Source: Propionivibrio limicola (lineage in GTDB: Bacteria; Pseudomonadota; Gammaproteobacteria; Burkholderiales; Rhodocyclaceae). Taken from it: a stretch of 64,000 bases of DNA. Position numbers and translations under genes: made by a program. The notes beneath the pieces are model-generated. The model did no database searches and was not told where the DNA came from. It saw only the letters and a list, made by a program, of their open reading frames with translations. Each line of letters begins with the position of its first letter. The first letter of the stretch is position 1. The stretch lies in NCBI RefSeq assembly GCF_009469695.1, contig NZ_SSSR01000009.1, forward strand, positions 1 to 64,000, in the 5' to 3' direction. Shown one piece after another: positions 24,350-35,063 of the stretch.

Positions 24350-24497
24350 GTTTCACTCCATCTTTTGCTGCGTTCATGGATTTTGTACATCCTGTTTCTT
24401 GGATGAAAGTTTAAGCGGGCGTTCCCGTCTGGGTAATTAGAATCCGATTTCTCTGTGTGCGAATTGGCGGTTCAGATTGGCCAATAATTGGTGATCT

Positions 24498-25283
24498 CTA
24501 GAGTTCATCAACCATTTCGCCTGCGCATCGTTTGTATAAATAAACCCCGGAGTAACAAAGCAGTAGTCCAATGGCTGCTGTCGGTATTAGTGAGGATGCG
24601 TCCGGGTGTTCGTTGTAAATGAAAATCAGATGGTATGCCTTTACCAGCGGTGTTAATGGATTGAGTTCAACTATTTTTAAAATTTGTTCGGGGAGGATTG
24701 AGTCAAGGTAGACTATTGGCGTGAGCCAAAACCAGAACTGCAACGAAACGCCCAGTAGTTGGCCAATGTCCCTGAAAAAAACATTTAACAATCCAAGTGT
24801 CACCCCTAGCCCTATAGAGAATATGAGTTGAACAAAAAGCGTCGGGAAGAAAGAAAGAAAGCTCCAGCCCGGAAAGTTGTTCGTAACTATTAAAAACAGG
24901 ATGAATAGCACAAATACAATGGAGAAGTTGACGAGCGAACTTAGTGCGGCAGTAATCGGCAGACAGATTCTCGGGAAATTTATCTTTTTTATGAGGTTGG
25001 CGTTTTCTATAAATATGTTGCAAGTGCGGGATAGTGTTTCCGAGAAAAATCCCCAAGTCAGTATGCCGGAGCAAAGGTAGATGCTATAAGAAAATTCATT
25101 TTCCGTTCCGGGGAGTCTGGCCTTCATCAGGTTCGTGAAAATTAATGTATATACAAGAATCATTGCGAGGGGGTTGATGATCGCCCAGGCCGATCCAAGC
25201 ATGGAGTTCATGTATTTTGCTTGAAAGTCCCTCTTTATGCTTTCGTATATAAAACCGCGGTACGCAATTATTCTTTTAATCAT
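24498..25283 (-). CDS. wzm: Wzm-type ABC exporter permease, 261 aa
   Basis: This is an ABC-2 type polysaccharide export permease: about six membrane helices, an N-terminal amphipathic segment (DFQAKYMNSMLGSAWAIINP) that is highly typical of Wzm/TagG/KpsM proteins, and a size of about 260 residues. It forms the channel for the finished glycan together with Wzt. The ATG at 25283 yields the standard MIKRIIAYRGF opening; the frame continues to a TTG at 25322. The Shine-Dalgarno sequence is weak (AAAGA). It is the first exporter gene after gmd on this strand. Confidence 0.87.
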   Translation of the reverse strand: MIKRIIAYRGFIYESIKRDFQAKYMNSMLGSAWAIINPLAMILVYTLIFTNLMKARLPGTENEFSYSIYLCSGILTWGFFSETLSRTCNIFIENANLIKKINFPRICLPITAALSSLVNFSIVFVLFILFLIVTNNFPGWSFLSFFPTLFVQLIFSIGLGVTLGLLNVFFRDIGQLLGVSLQFWFWLTPIVYLDSILPEQILKIVELNPLTPLVKAYHLIFIYNEHPDASSLIPTAAIGLLLCYSGVYLYKRCAGEMVDEL

Positions 25284-25620
25284 TTGTCGATCTTTTTTAT
25301 GGGGAGCATCCAGCTGAATCAATAGATCGTGAATCTATCGAAGACAGGTGTCATGAAAATAAACGAGCGTACTTCTGATCTCCTTGCCGGCGATTTATCC
25401 GTTGTTTCTAGTTGGGGCAATCTGTGGTTTTTCGCGCAACCTTGTCTATTGCTTCTGCTCTATGGGGTTGGAGGGGGTGGGCTCTGCTGCCCAGCCTTCC
25501 TTCGCTCAAGGAGATTCGAGGCCTTGTCAGGCTTGAGAGCTTAATTGCGGCGAAACTCTCGCTCGTCGGGAGCGAGCGAGAGTTCTTTCAAGTAACGCTA
25601 TCTCCTGTAGCTATGCGGCA
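25284..25620. other. Intergenic region between gmd and wzm
   Basis: I see no credible gene in these 337 bases. They hold the hairpin at 25554-25584 and a likely promoter zone for wzm, for which I could not find a convincing -35/-10 pair. Confidence 0.5.
25554..25584 (-). terminator. Hairpin after gmd, possible terminator
   Basis: AACTCTCGCTCG pairs perfectly with CGAGCGAGAGTT over a seven-base loop. On the minus strand it lies about 37 bases after the gmd stop and is followed by only TTTC, so termination may be weak and could allow partial read-through into wzm. Confidence 0.5.
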
Positions 25621-26849
<1,229 letters not shown>

Positions 26850-27746
26850 GTGCGTGGAAAAAAGGTACTGATAACAGGGGGAACAGGGTTTACGGGACGG
26901 CACCTTGTCCGGAATCTGGAAAGCGCAGGCTGTTCTGTCTTTTGTCTGGGTGATCATCCTGCGGACGTCCCGAATTTTTTCTTGGCCAGCATTCTCGATC
27001 GTGAGGCGTTGTCCAAGGTGGTTCGTGAGGTTCAGCCTGATTTCGTCGTGCATCTTGCGGCAATTTCTTTTGTCGCCCACGAAAATGTGAACGATATTTA
27101 TGAAATAAATGTCATTGGCTCTCGAAATCTCCTGCATGTGTTGGCGGAGGAAGCGCCAAATGTGGAGTGCGTGTTGCTGGCAAGCAGTGCGAATGTTTAC
27201 GGCAATTCTTCTGTGGAGGCGGTTAATGAGGCCGTGCCGCTATTGCCGGTGAATGATTATGCCGTGAGCAAGCTTGCGATGGAGTATGTGGCCCGTCTTT
27301 GGATGGGCCGCTTGCCGATTGTGATCGCGCGGCCCTTCAACTACACGGGGGTGGGGCAGTCTGCGAATTTCCTGTTGCCCAAGATCGTGGATCATTTCCG
27401 TAGAGGCGCCAGAGAAATCGAGCTCGGCAATCTGGATGTGGCGCGGGATTTTTCCGATGTGCGGATGGTTACGGCGGCCTATTGCGATTTGTTGAAGGCC
27501 GCGCCTGCGGGAGAGGTGTTCAATGTCTGCTCCGGCGTGGCCTACAGTCTGCAGGATGTGCTGGATATGATGGCGGAAATTGCCGGCTATCGTATTCGCG
27601 TAACGGTGAATCCGGCATTCGTTCGGAGCAATGAGGTAAAAATGTTGCGGGGCGACAACGCGAAACTTGTGTCGGCCATTGGCGCCTTGAAGTCGCGCCC
27701 CCTGAAAGAAACGCTTGCCTGGATGTATAGCGGAGAAGAGATTTGA
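26850..27746 (+). CDS. rmd: GDP-4-keto-6-deoxy-D-mannose reductase, 298 aa
   Basis: The NAD(P)-binding opening KKVLITGGTGFTGRHLV starts directly after a GTG at 26850 that has an AGAGGAG site upstream. Family markers include HLAAISFVAH, the YAVSK catalytic motif (DYAVSKLAMEYV) and ARPFNYTGVGQS. RMD reduces the Gmd product to GDP-D-rhamnose, whereas a fucose synthase (GMER) would epimerise it; the absence of the longer GMER-type C-terminus favours RMD. The stop overlaps the TTG start of the next gene. Confidence 0.82.
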   Translation: MRGKKVLITGGTGFTGRHLVRNLESAGCSVFCLGDHPADVPNFFLASILDREALSKVVREVQPDFVVHLAAISFVAHENVNDIYEINVIGSRNLLHVLAEEAPNVECVLLASSANVYGNSSVEAVNEAVPLLPVNDYAVSKLAMEYVARLWMGRLPIVIARPFNYTGVGQSANFLLPKIVDHFRRGAREIELGNLDVARDFSDVRMVTAAYCDLLKAAPAGEVFNVCSGVAYSLQDVLDMMAEIAGYRIRVTVNPAFVRSNEVKMLRGDNAKLVSAIGALKSRPLKETLAWMYSGEEI

Positions 27747-28882
27747 GGGTTGGTTACGGTGTTTCGGTCCTGTCTCGTGGGCTTCAGACGGGCGGTGTGG
27801 ATGGTATTGGCACGTATACACGGGAATTGGCCAAAGGGCTGTTGGCGATTCCCGATGTGGATCTGCGGCCGGTCGCCTTTGGTCTATCTACGGAACAGGT
27901 CGTCGAGGCTGGAAAAGCCGGCTTGTCACTGCCGCGTTATGCCGGAATGGCAGCAATGTCTGCCATTACTCCATTTCCATTCATCGGGCATTCGGCTCTC
28001 AAAAAGCAGGTGGATTTGTTCCATGCCACGGATCACCTGATTCCGCGGTTGCCCGGCGTGCCCGTATTGGCAACGATCATGGATGCGATTCCGCTTTCTC
28101 ATCCGGAATGGGTGCGCTTGAATTATCGTGCGCTGAAAACCTGGTTGTGGCGCCGTGCGGGCCAGTGGGCGGATCATGTAGTCACCATTTCCGAGTATTC
28201 GAAGCAGGATATCGTCGAGCAGTTTGCGATTCCTCCCGAACGGGTTAGCGTTGTTCCGTTGGGCGTCGATCAGCGTTATTTTGAGAAGATCGACGAAGAG
28301 AATAAGGCCGGCGTTCTGAAGAAACTGGGGCTTCCATCGAGGTTTTTCCTGTTTATCGGCACGCTGCAACCGCGCAAGAACGTTGAACGCGTGATCGATG
28401 CGCATGCCACGCTGCCTTTGGAAGTTCAGCAGGAATTTCCGATGGTTGTCGTTGGCCGCGCGGGGTGGTGTGTCGATGCGTTGCTGGAGAAACTGCAACG
28501 TGCAGAGGCCGGTGGTACCGTTCGCTGGTTGAAGTATTTGCCGGACTATGAAGCCAGGGCGTTGTTGCAAAGTGCTTGCGCTTTGGTGTTTCCCTCTTTG
28601 TATGAGGGCTATGGGCTTCCTGTAGTGGAGGCCTTTGCCTCGCGGCTGCCTGTAATCACGTCAAATACGACGGCGTTGCCGGAGGTTGCCGAGGGGGCGG
28701 CGTTGATGGTCAATCCGCTGGATATTGAAGAAATCGGCCATGCCATGCGGCGGATCGTCGATGACGCTGAGTTGGCCGGAGAGCTGCGTGAGAAGGGATT
28801 TGTTCGGGCCAGAGAAGCAACGTGGGCGGCTTGCGCGGACAAAACTGCTAAGCTCTACCGTCAGTTGATTTCCGGCGCGTGA
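27743..28882 (+). CDS. GT4 glycosyltransferase, mannosyl/rhamnosyl type, 379 aa
   Basis: This GT-B enzyme has an N-terminal glycine-rich acceptor segment (SRGLQTGGVDGIGTYTRELA), the FLFIGTLQPRKNVERVIDAH strand and the E-x7-E motif EGYGLPVVE near residue 292. It resembles the GDP-sugar transferases that build D-rhamnan or mannan chains. Translation starts at a TTG overlapping the rmd stop, so it is coupled to donor synthesis. Its position next to rmd supports GDP-D-rhamnose as donor; this is inference. Confidence 0.85.
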   Translation: MRVGYGVSVLSRGLQTGGVDGIGTYTRELAKGLLAIPDVDLRPVAFGLSTEQVVEAGKAGLSLPRYAGMAAMSAITPFPFIGHSALKKQVDLFHATDHLIPRLPGVPVLATIMDAIPLSHPEWVRLNYRALKTWLWRRAGQWADHVVTISEYSKQDIVEQFAIPPERVSVVPLGVDQRYFEKIDEENKAGVLKKLGLPSRFFLFIGTLQPRKNVERVIDAHATLPLEVQQEFPMVVVGRAGWCVDALLEKLQRAEAGGTVRWLKYLPDYEARALLQSACALVFPSLYEGYGLPVVEAFASRLPVITSNTTALPEVAEGAALMVNPLDIEEIGHAMRRIVDDAELAGELREKGFVRAREATWAACADKTAKLYRQLISGA

Positions 28883-28883
28883 A

Positions 28884-30008
28884 ATGCAGGTTTTACACGT
28901 TTACAAGACTTATTTTCCGGACCCGCCGGGTGGCCTTCAGGAAGCCATTCGGCAATTTTGCATGGCGACGGAGAAGCTTGGGGTAGCAAATACTATTTTT
29001 ACCTTGTCCCCCAGTCCTGACCCGAAAGAACTGATTCGTCCAGAGGCCAAGGTTGTAAGGGGGCGATCGTTTATGGTGCCCGCTTCGTGTGATTTGGGTG
29101 GTCCGGCGGACGCACGTCTGTTTGCAAGCCTGGCGAAGCGGGCCGATGTCTTGCACTATCAGTTTCCGTGGCCATTTGCCGATTTACTGCATTTGCTGGT
29201 GCGGCCCGAGGTTCCGGCCGTTCTGACCTATCATTCCGACATCATTCGCCAGCGCTGGCTCGGTGCGATCTATGCCCCGTTGATGTGGCGCATGTTGCGT
29301 AGCGTGCAGGTCATTGTGGCAACGTCCCCGAATTATGCGCAATCCAGTCCGGTGCTTTCGCATCCGTCGATTCGCGATAAGGTACGCGTGATTCCTTTGG
29401 GAATAGATGAGCAGACTTATCCTGCCGAAGGCGACGAATCGATCCTGCAGAAACTCGAGCTGGAAGACGGGCAGCCCTATTTTTTGTTTATTGGCGTTCT
29501 GCGTTATTACAAGGGCTTGCACACGCTGATCGAAGCGGCGACGCGGATAAAGGCAAAAATAGTTATTGCCGGTTCGGGGCCGGAACGGGAGAGGCTGGTT
29601 AAACAGGCGCAAGAGTTGGGGGCGGTTAATGTCGTCTTCGCCGGGCAGGTTTCGAACCGGGAAAAGGTCAGCCTGCTGAAAAAATGCGCAGCTCTGGTCT
29701 TGCCATCACATTTGCGGTCGGAAGCATTTGGCATGGTGCTGGTGGAGGCGGCAATGTTTGGCCGGCCGCTGATTTCCTGCGAGATGGGATCGGGTACCAC
29801 TTTTGTGAACGCACATGAAGAAACCGGCTTCGCTGTGCCACCTGAAAGTCCGCAAGCATTAGCTCAAGCCATGCAATTCTTGCTTGAAGAAGGTCTTGCC
29901 AACAAAATGGGCCTGGCCGCGCGGCAGCGTTATGAAAGGCTTTTCTCCGGGAATGCTTTAGGCCAGGCTTACGCCGCACTGTACAAGGATGTGCTTTCCC
30001 ATGGCTAA
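28884..30008 (+). CDS. GT4 glycosyltransferase, 374 aa
   Basis: This GT-B fold enzyme starts one base after the previous gene. The motif is SEAFGMVLVE (E-x7-E, about residue 283), and the donor-side GSGPERERLVKQAQELG and FLFIGVLRYYKGLHTLIEAA segments are clear. It is similar in outline to the alpha-mannosyl/rhamnosyl transferases that initiate or extend A-band-type polymers. The N-terminal HVYKTYFPDPPGGLQEAIRQ is typical of the group. It is part of the plus-strand polysaccharide operon. Confidence 0.85.
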   Translation: MQVLHVYKTYFPDPPGGLQEAIRQFCMATEKLGVANTIFTLSPSPDPKELIRPEAKVVRGRSFMVPASCDLGGPADARLFASLAKRADVLHYQFPWPFADLLHLLVRPEVPAVLTYHSDIIRQRWLGAIYAPLMWRMLRSVQVIVATSPNYAQSSPVLSHPSIRDKVRVIPLGIDEQTYPAEGDESILQKLELEDGQPYFLFIGVLRYYKGLHTLIEAATRIKAKIVIAGSGPERERLVKQAQELGAVNVVFAGQVSNREKVSLLKKCAALVLPSHLRSEAFGMVLVEAAMFGRPLISCEMGSGTTFVNAHEETGFAVPPESPQALAQAMQFLLEEGLANKMGLAARQRYERLFSGNALGQAYAALYKDVLSHG

Positions 30009-30032
30009 GCGCTCCCCGAAAGACTGGGGAAT

Positions 30033-31601
30033 ATGTTTGCCGGTACGGCTAGGGGGCCATGGCCAGCAATTTCCGAATTCGACATGTCGGCAAAATTAGG
30101 CTTCGCGGCCAACTACATCAGCAAAATTTATATTGCGCTGGTCGGCATTGCCATCGTGCCGCTCTATGTGCGCTACATGGGCGCAGAGGCCTATGGTCTT
30201 GTTGGCTTCTTTGCCATGCTTCAATCGTGGCTCTTGCTGCTCGATATGGGGCTTTCCCCCATGTTCTCCAGGGAATTGTCACGATATAAGGCGGGTGCCA
30301 TGTCGACGCTAGAAGCAATGGCGCTCCTGCGCAATCTTGAGTGGTTTTTTGGTGCGCTGGCTGTGGTTTGCTCTGTTGCCGTAGTTCTTGTGAGCGACTG
30401 GATCGCGTCATCGTGGCTTGAGTTTTCTTTGCTTCCCCATGGCGAAGTTGTTTTTTGTATTTCGGTGATGGGGGTAATGGTCGGGCAGCGATGGCTGATC
30501 TCGGCCTATTCCAGCGGCTTGATCGGGCTGGACCGCCAACTCTCAATCAGTGCGGCGGCCGTTGCCGTGGCAACGCTGCGTAGTTTGGGTGTGTTGGTCG
30601 TTCTGCGTTTTATTTCCATTCGGCCCGCGGCGTTCTTTGCCTACCAACTATTGGTCGTGATTTTTGAATGCTGGCTTAATCGATGGCTGCTCGGTCGTTC
30701 AATTCCCAAGGTCAGGGTAAGTTTCTGGCCATCCTGGGGCGCTGTGTTGAAGCCGCATGTGCCCTTTGCGCTACGCATGGCCTACCTTTCATTGGTGTGG
30801 AGCGCAATCATGCAGACCGACAAGCTTCTTTTGTCGCATTGGCTGCATCTTGAGGAATACGGTTATTTCAGCGTCGCGGTCACCGCTGCCAATGGCATCA
30901 TCTTGATGTTTTTTCCCTTTGGTCAAGCGTTGCAGCCCAGGATAACCATGCTGGCGGCGCAGGGGCAGTGGGCCGGTATGGCTGATCTGTATCGATTGGG
31001 AACCCAGTTTGCGGCAGCTCTACTCATGTCTGCGGCGGGGGTGATGGTTTTCCTGGCCGAACCGTTGTTGCTGACGTGGACAAATAATGCCGATCTCGCG
31101 GCGCAAGCGGCGCCGGTGCTTGCGCTGTATGCAATGGGTAACGCGGCGTTTGCTTTGCATAACCTGGCCTTCCAGGTCCAGTTTGCCAAAGGGATTACTC
31201 GTTGGCAGGGGATTGGTTCGTCGGTCTTTGCGGTGGCGTGGCTCCCTATTCTGGCCGTCGTGGCTTATCGATATGGGGCCGTAGGTGCGGGATGGGTCTG
31301 GCTGGTTGGAAATGCCTTGTTCCTTCTGTTCTGGGTGACCTTCGCTCATGGCAAGGTCGCTCCGGAGATCAAATGGCGTTGGTTGTTCGAGGATGTTTTG
31401 TCGGTTGCGGCGGTCGCGTTGTTGTCTTGCCTGTTGACCAAGACGTTTGTCTTCACGTCGCACGGACGCGTGGAGGATGCGGCATTTCTAGTGATGACCG
31501 GCGCCATCAGCGTGTTTCTGGGGCTGTTGGCAGGCAGCAAGACTCGTTCCTGGCTATGGACGCAGGTGGTTTTGGCGCGAGCCCGGTTTTTTGCGACGTG
31601 A
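30033..31601 (+). CDS. Wzx-like polysaccharide flippase (MOP superfamily), 522 aa
   Basis: This is a large integral membrane protein with about 12-14 hydrophobic helices and the MOP/Wzx opening (KLGFAANYISKIYIALVGIA, then VPLYVRYMGAEAYGLVGFFA). Such proteins flip lipid-linked oligosaccharides across the inner membrane. The start is uncertain: ATG at 30033 follows a weak TGGGGA site, while ATG at 30084 gives the usual MSAKLG opening but has no site. Its presence beside a complete Wzm/Wzt exporter is noteworthy, since the two export routes are normally alternatives. Confidence 0.82.
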   Translation: MFAGTARGPWPAISEFDMSAKLGFAANYISKIYIALVGIAIVPLYVRYMGAEAYGLVGFFAMLQSWLLLLDMGLSPMFSRELSRYKAGAMSTLEAMALLRNLEWFFGALAVVCSVAVVLVSDWIASSWLEFSLLPHGEVVFCISVMGVMVGQRWLISAYSSGLIGLDRQLSISAAAVAVATLRSLGVLVVLRFISIRPAAFFAYQLLVVIFECWLNRWLLGRSIPKVRVSFWPSWGAVLKPHVPFALRMAYLSLVWSAIMQTDKLLLSHWLHLEEYGYFSVAVTAANGIILMFFPFGQALQPRITMLAAQGQWAGMADLYRLGTQFAAALLMSAAGVMVFLAEPLLLTWTNNADLAAQAAPVLALYAMGNAAFALHNLAFQVQFAKGITRWQGIGSSVFAVAWLPILAVVAYRYGAVGAGWVWLVGNALFLLFWVTFAHGKVAPEIKWRWLFEDVLSVAAVALLSCLLTKTFVFTSHGRVEDAAFLVMTGAISVFLGLLAGSKTRSWLWTQVVLARARFFAT

Positions 31602-31636
31602 CATCGGAAATGCATTTGGGTGATGAAGGGCATGGG

Positions 31637-32572
31637 ATGGCTGTATTGGTGACAGGAGCCAACGGCTTCGTCGGACGCGCTCTGTGTGCCGAATTGCTGA
31701 AACGTGCCATTCCGTTACGCGCCTTGGTACGGGGGGGGGCGGATTTTGATCTTGATTGCGAAGTCGCGAAAATTGCGGATTTCGTATCCGGCCCAGACTT
31801 GGTGGGGGCGTTTGCGGATATAACGACGGTTATTCATCTTGCCGCCCGTGTCCATGTGATGCACGAGAGCGCGGTCGACCCGTTGGCGGAATTCCGCCGG
31901 GTGAATGTGTTCGGGACCGAGAGGCTGGCCCGGGCAGCGGTGGCGTCCGGCGTAAGGCGTTTTGTTTTCGTCAGCTCGGTCAAGGTGAATGGGGAAGGCA
32001 CGGAAGGTCGAGAGCCGTTCTCGGAAGGCGATCAGCCAATGCCGCAAGATCCCTATGGTGTCTCAAAATTCGAGGCCGAGCAGGCATTGCATCGGGTGGC
32101 CGCGGAAACAGGTCTTGAGGTCGTTATTGTGCGTCCGCCGCTTGTCTATGGACCGAACGTAAAAGGTAACTTCGCGACGATGCTGAAGGTGCTCAGGCGG
32201 GGCCTTCCGTTGCCTCTGGCTTCCGTCAAGAACTCGCGGAGTCTGATTTATGTCGCCAATCTGGCCGACGCGTTGATCACCTGTGCGACGCACCCGGCCG
32301 CTGCCGGGCAGACTTATCTGGTGAGCGATGGAGAGGATGTTTCGACGCCGGATCTGCTGCGCGGGTTGGGGGGCGCGATGGGATGTCCGGCGCGATTGCT
32401 GCCGTGCCCCGTTGGATTGTTGCGGTTGGGTGGGCGTGTGTTCGGAAAGTCGGGGCAACTTGATCGCCTGCTGGGTTCTCTGCGCGTCGATAGCGGCAAA
32501 ATTCGTCATGATCTTGGCTGGAGGCCGCCGTATTCTCTGCAGCAAGGGCTGCAGGCTTCGGTGCGGACCTGA
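31637..32572 (+). CDS. NAD-dependent sugar epimerase, 311 aa
   Basis: This extended SDR has VLVTGANGFVGRALCAELL at the N-terminus, VIHLAARVHVMHE, the SSVKVNGEGT Ser region and YGVSKFEAE as the catalytic YxxxK. It belongs with the UDP-hexose 4-epimerase-like proteins of O-antigen clusters (WbpV-like). The frame is open well upstream into the flippase gene, but homology begins at the ATG at 31637. It precedes an initiating phosphoglycosyl transferase, so it may supply the first sugar. The substrate is not certain. Confidence 0.8.
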   Translation: MAVLVTGANGFVGRALCAELLKRAIPLRALVRGGADFDLDCEVAKIADFVSGPDLVGAFADITTVIHLAARVHVMHESAVDPLAEFRRVNVFGTERLARAAVASGVRRFVFVSSVKVNGEGTEGREPFSEGDQPMPQDPYGVSKFEAEQALHRVAAETGLEVVIVRPPLVYGPNVKGNFATMLKVLRRGLPLPLASVKNSRSLIYVANLADALITCATHPAAAGQTYLVSDGEDVSTPDLLRGLGGAMGCPARLLPCPVGLLRLGGRVFGKSGQLDRLLGSLRVDSGKIRHDLGWRPPYSLQQGLQASVRT

Positions 32573-32588
32573 GCGGTTTGGAGGAAGG

Positions 32589-33149
32589 GTGAAGCGCGCA
32601 TTTGATCTTGTGTTGGGCCTCGTGGCCTTGGCGTTCCTGTGGTTGCCGATTATCGTTGTTGCTGCGCTGGTGCGGCTGACTTCTCCGGGGCCGGCCTTGT
32701 ACTGGTCCGACCGGGTTGGCCGAAACAACCGGATTTTCAAAATGCCCAAGTTTCGCAGCATGCGGACCGGTACTCCGGCGGTGGCGACGCATCTGCTCAA
32801 GGATCCGGCCAGCCATCTGACGCCGATAGGCTCCTTCCTGCGGCGAACCAGCCTCGACGAACTGCCCCAGTTGTGGAGCATCCTGAAGGGCGACATGAGT
32901 TTCGTCGGCCCTCGCCCGGCGCTGTTCAACCAGCAGGATTTGATCGACCTGCGCACGCAATACGGCGTTCACGAGCTGACGCCAGGATTGACCGGCTGGG
33001 CGCAGATCAATGGCCGCGATGAGTTGCCGATTCCGGAAAAGGTGGCGCTCGATGTCGAATATTTGCAGCGTCGCTCCTTCTGGTTCGACTGCCTCATCAT
33101 CTGGAGAACGGCCATCAAGGTTGTGAAGCGCGACGGTGTTTCGCACTGA
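32589..33149 (+). CDS. Initiating phosphoglycosyl transferase (PglC/WcaJ-type core), 186 aa
   Basis: This is the small monotopic class of undecaprenyl-phosphate sugar-1-phosphate transferase: one re-entrant N-terminal hydrophobic helix (LVLGLVALAFLWLPIIVVAA), KMPKFRSMRTGT, the catalytic Asp-Glu pair in TSLDELPQLW, and GDMSFVGPRPAL. It starts a lipid-linked oligosaccharide on the cytoplasmic face. The GTG at 32589 is preceded by GGAGG. The length fits the minimal core, without the extra membrane helices of WcaJ. Confidence 0.87.
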   Translation: MKRAFDLVLGLVALAFLWLPIIVVAALVRLTSPGPALYWSDRVGRNNRIFKMPKFRSMRTGTPAVATHLLKDPASHLTPIGSFLRRTSLDELPQLWSILKGDMSFVGPRPALFNQQDLIDLRTQYGVHELTPGLTGWAQINGRDELPIPEKVALDVEYLQRRSFWFDCLIIWRTAIKVVKRDGVSH

Positions 33150-33217
33150 TCATGCTTTGGTGATCAAGTAGAATGCACGGTTCGCCTCACGCCTGAGGCC
33201 CGTCTTATCATTCCCCG

Positions 33218-35050
33218 ATGAATCCCGTTCTCGTCGCCAAGCGTTTTCTTGCCGTTATCTACGACCTTTCCGCCTTGGTCGTGTGCTGGTTCCTTGCCTA
33301 CTGGCTGCGTTTCAATCTGGATATTCCCGGGCCGTTCCTTGCCGGAGGGGCGGAAGCCTTGCTGCTGGTGCTGGCCGTTCATGCGCCGGCCTACTGGCTT
33401 TTTGGTCTGTACCGGGGGATCTGGCGCTACGCGAGCCTGATGGATTTGCGCCGCATCATCGTTGCCGTTGCTGTGGCGGCGGTTGGCGTGGGAGCGGCCG
33501 TTTTCATGTTCCAGAAAACCTCCGTGCCCCGCTCGGTGCTGATCCTGCACCCGATTCTTCTGGTGTTCGCCATGGGCGGCGGCCGCTTTACCTACCGGGC
33601 GTGGCGCGACCGCGCTTTGTACGGGCGGATGATGCTGGTCGGCGAACCGGTGCTGGTGCTCGGTTCCGGCGATGGCGCGGATCGGTTGCTTCGCGAGTTG
33701 GTGTTCTCGCCGGACTGGTGCGTGGTCGGGCTGTTCGGGTCGGAGAGCCGGCGTGTCGGTCATGAACTGCACGGGGTGAAAGTCCTCGGGCTGATCGACG
33801 ACCTGCCGAAATGGGCGGACAAGCTGTCGGTCAGGAAAGCCATCGTGGCGATGCCGGAAGCTTCGCAGGTGCGCCGCCGTCACGCGATGGAAGTGGCCGT
33901 GCAGGCGGGCCTCTCGGTGCTGACGGTGCCGAGTCTCGATGACATGCTGTCCGAGAAGGTAAGCATTTCCCAGGTTCGTCAGGTCCAGCTCGAAGACTTG
34001 CTCGGGCGCGAGGCGGTTCGGCTCGACAATGCCGGTTTGCGCGACTGGCTCGGCGAACACGTGGTGCTGGTGACCGGAGCGGGGGGGTCGATCGGTTCGG
34101 AGCTGGCGCGGCAGATCGCGCAGTTCAGGCCGCGTTTGCTGGTGCTGTTCGACATTTCGGAGTTCGCGCTCTATCAGGTCGAACAGGAGTTCCAGCGTCG
34201 TTTTTCGGCCTTGCCGATTGCCTGCGTCGTGGGTGACGTGAAGGACGTCGAGTCTCTGGAACGGGTGTTCCAGACGCACCGTCCGTCGATTGTTTTCCAT
34301 GCGGCGGCGTACAAGCATGTGCCGCTGATGGAGGGGGAGAACGCCTGGCAGGCGGTGCGCAATAACGTGTTGGGTTCGAAGCGGCTGGCCGAGGCGGCGC
34401 AGCGGTATGGCGTCGAAAAAATGGTGCTGATTTCGACCGACAAGGCGGTCAATCCGACGAACGTCATGGGCGCGACCAAGCGACTGGCCGAGCGGGTGCT
34501 TGGCGGGATGCAGCAGGCGGGCGGGACGCGCTTCGTTACGGTCCGTTTCGGCAACGTGCTTGGCAGCAACGGCTCCGTTATCCCGAAATTCCGCGAGCAG
34601 ATCGCCCGGGGTGGCCCGGTGACGGTGACGCATCCGGAGATCATCCGCTATTTCATGCTGATCCCCGAGGCGGCGCAGTTGGTGCTGCAGGCGGGGCTGA
34701 TGGGACAGGGCGGCGAAATTTTCGTGCTGGAAATGGGCGAGCCGATCAGGATCGCCGATCTGGCGCGCGACATGATCCGCCTCTCCGGTTTTTCCGAGGA
34801 CGAGATCAGGATCGAATACACCGGGTTACGGCCGGGCGAGAAGCTCTACGAGGAATTGCTGACGGACAGCGAACGGACGCTGCCCACGCCCCATGACAAG
34901 CTGCGTGTTGCCCAGGCCGAAGCGGCCCCGCCGGCCGATTGGCGGGCCGAACTCGACCATTGGCTCGGGCAGCCGGCGCCGGCAAGCGCGAACGAATTGA
35001 AACGGCACCTGCAACGATTCGTGCCGGAGTACGCGCCGCAACTGCAATGA
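33218..35050 (+). CDS. Membrane-anchored UDP-sugar 4,6-dehydratase (WbpM/CapD-like), 610 aa
   Basis: About four N-terminal membrane helices (residues 10-130) are followed by a CoA-binding-like domain (about 140-265) and a catalytic SDR domain with GAGGSIGSELARQI, the HAAAYKHVPLME segment and ISTDKAVNPTNVMGATKR. WbpM-type enzymes convert UDP-GlcNAc to the 4-keto-6-deoxy sugar used for QuiNAc, FucNAc or bacillosamine. It follows the phosphoglycosyl transferase and precedes galE with short gaps, forming the end of the plus-strand operon. Confidence 0.88.
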   Translation: MNPVLVAKRFLAVIYDLSALVVCWFLAYWLRFNLDIPGPFLAGGAEALLLVLAVHAPAYWLFGLYRGIWRYASLMDLRRIIVAVAVAAVGVGAAVFMFQKTSVPRSVLILHPILLVFAMGGGRFTYRAWRDRALYGRMMLVGEPVLVLGSGDGADRLLRELVFSPDWCVVGLFGSESRRVGHELHGVKVLGLIDDLPKWADKLSVRKAIVAMPEASQVRRRHAMEVAVQAGLSVLTVPSLDDMLSEKVSISQVRQVQLEDLLGREAVRLDNAGLRDWLGEHVVLVTGAGGSIGSELARQIAQFRPRLLVLFDISEFALYQVEQEFQRRFSALPIACVVGDVKDVESLERVFQTHRPSIVFHAAAYKHVPLMEGENAWQAVRNNVLGSKRLAEAAQRYGVEKMVLISTDKAVNPTNVMGATKRLAERVLGGMQQAGGTRFVTVRFGNVLGSNGSVIPKFREQIARGGPVTVTHPEIIRYFMLIPEAAQLVLQAGLMGQGGEIFVLEMGEPIRIADLARDMIRLSGFSEDEIRIEYTGLRPGEKLYEELLTDSERTLPTPHDKLRVAQAEAAPPADWRAELDHWLGQPAPASANELKRHLQRFVPEYAPQLQ

Positions 35051-35063
35051 ATCGGGGGAAAGC

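Noticed and set aside
33164-34633. 489-codon minus-strand frame opposite the WbpM-like gene
   Set aside because: His/Arg-rich antisense shadow; the plus-strand dehydratase is unambiguous.
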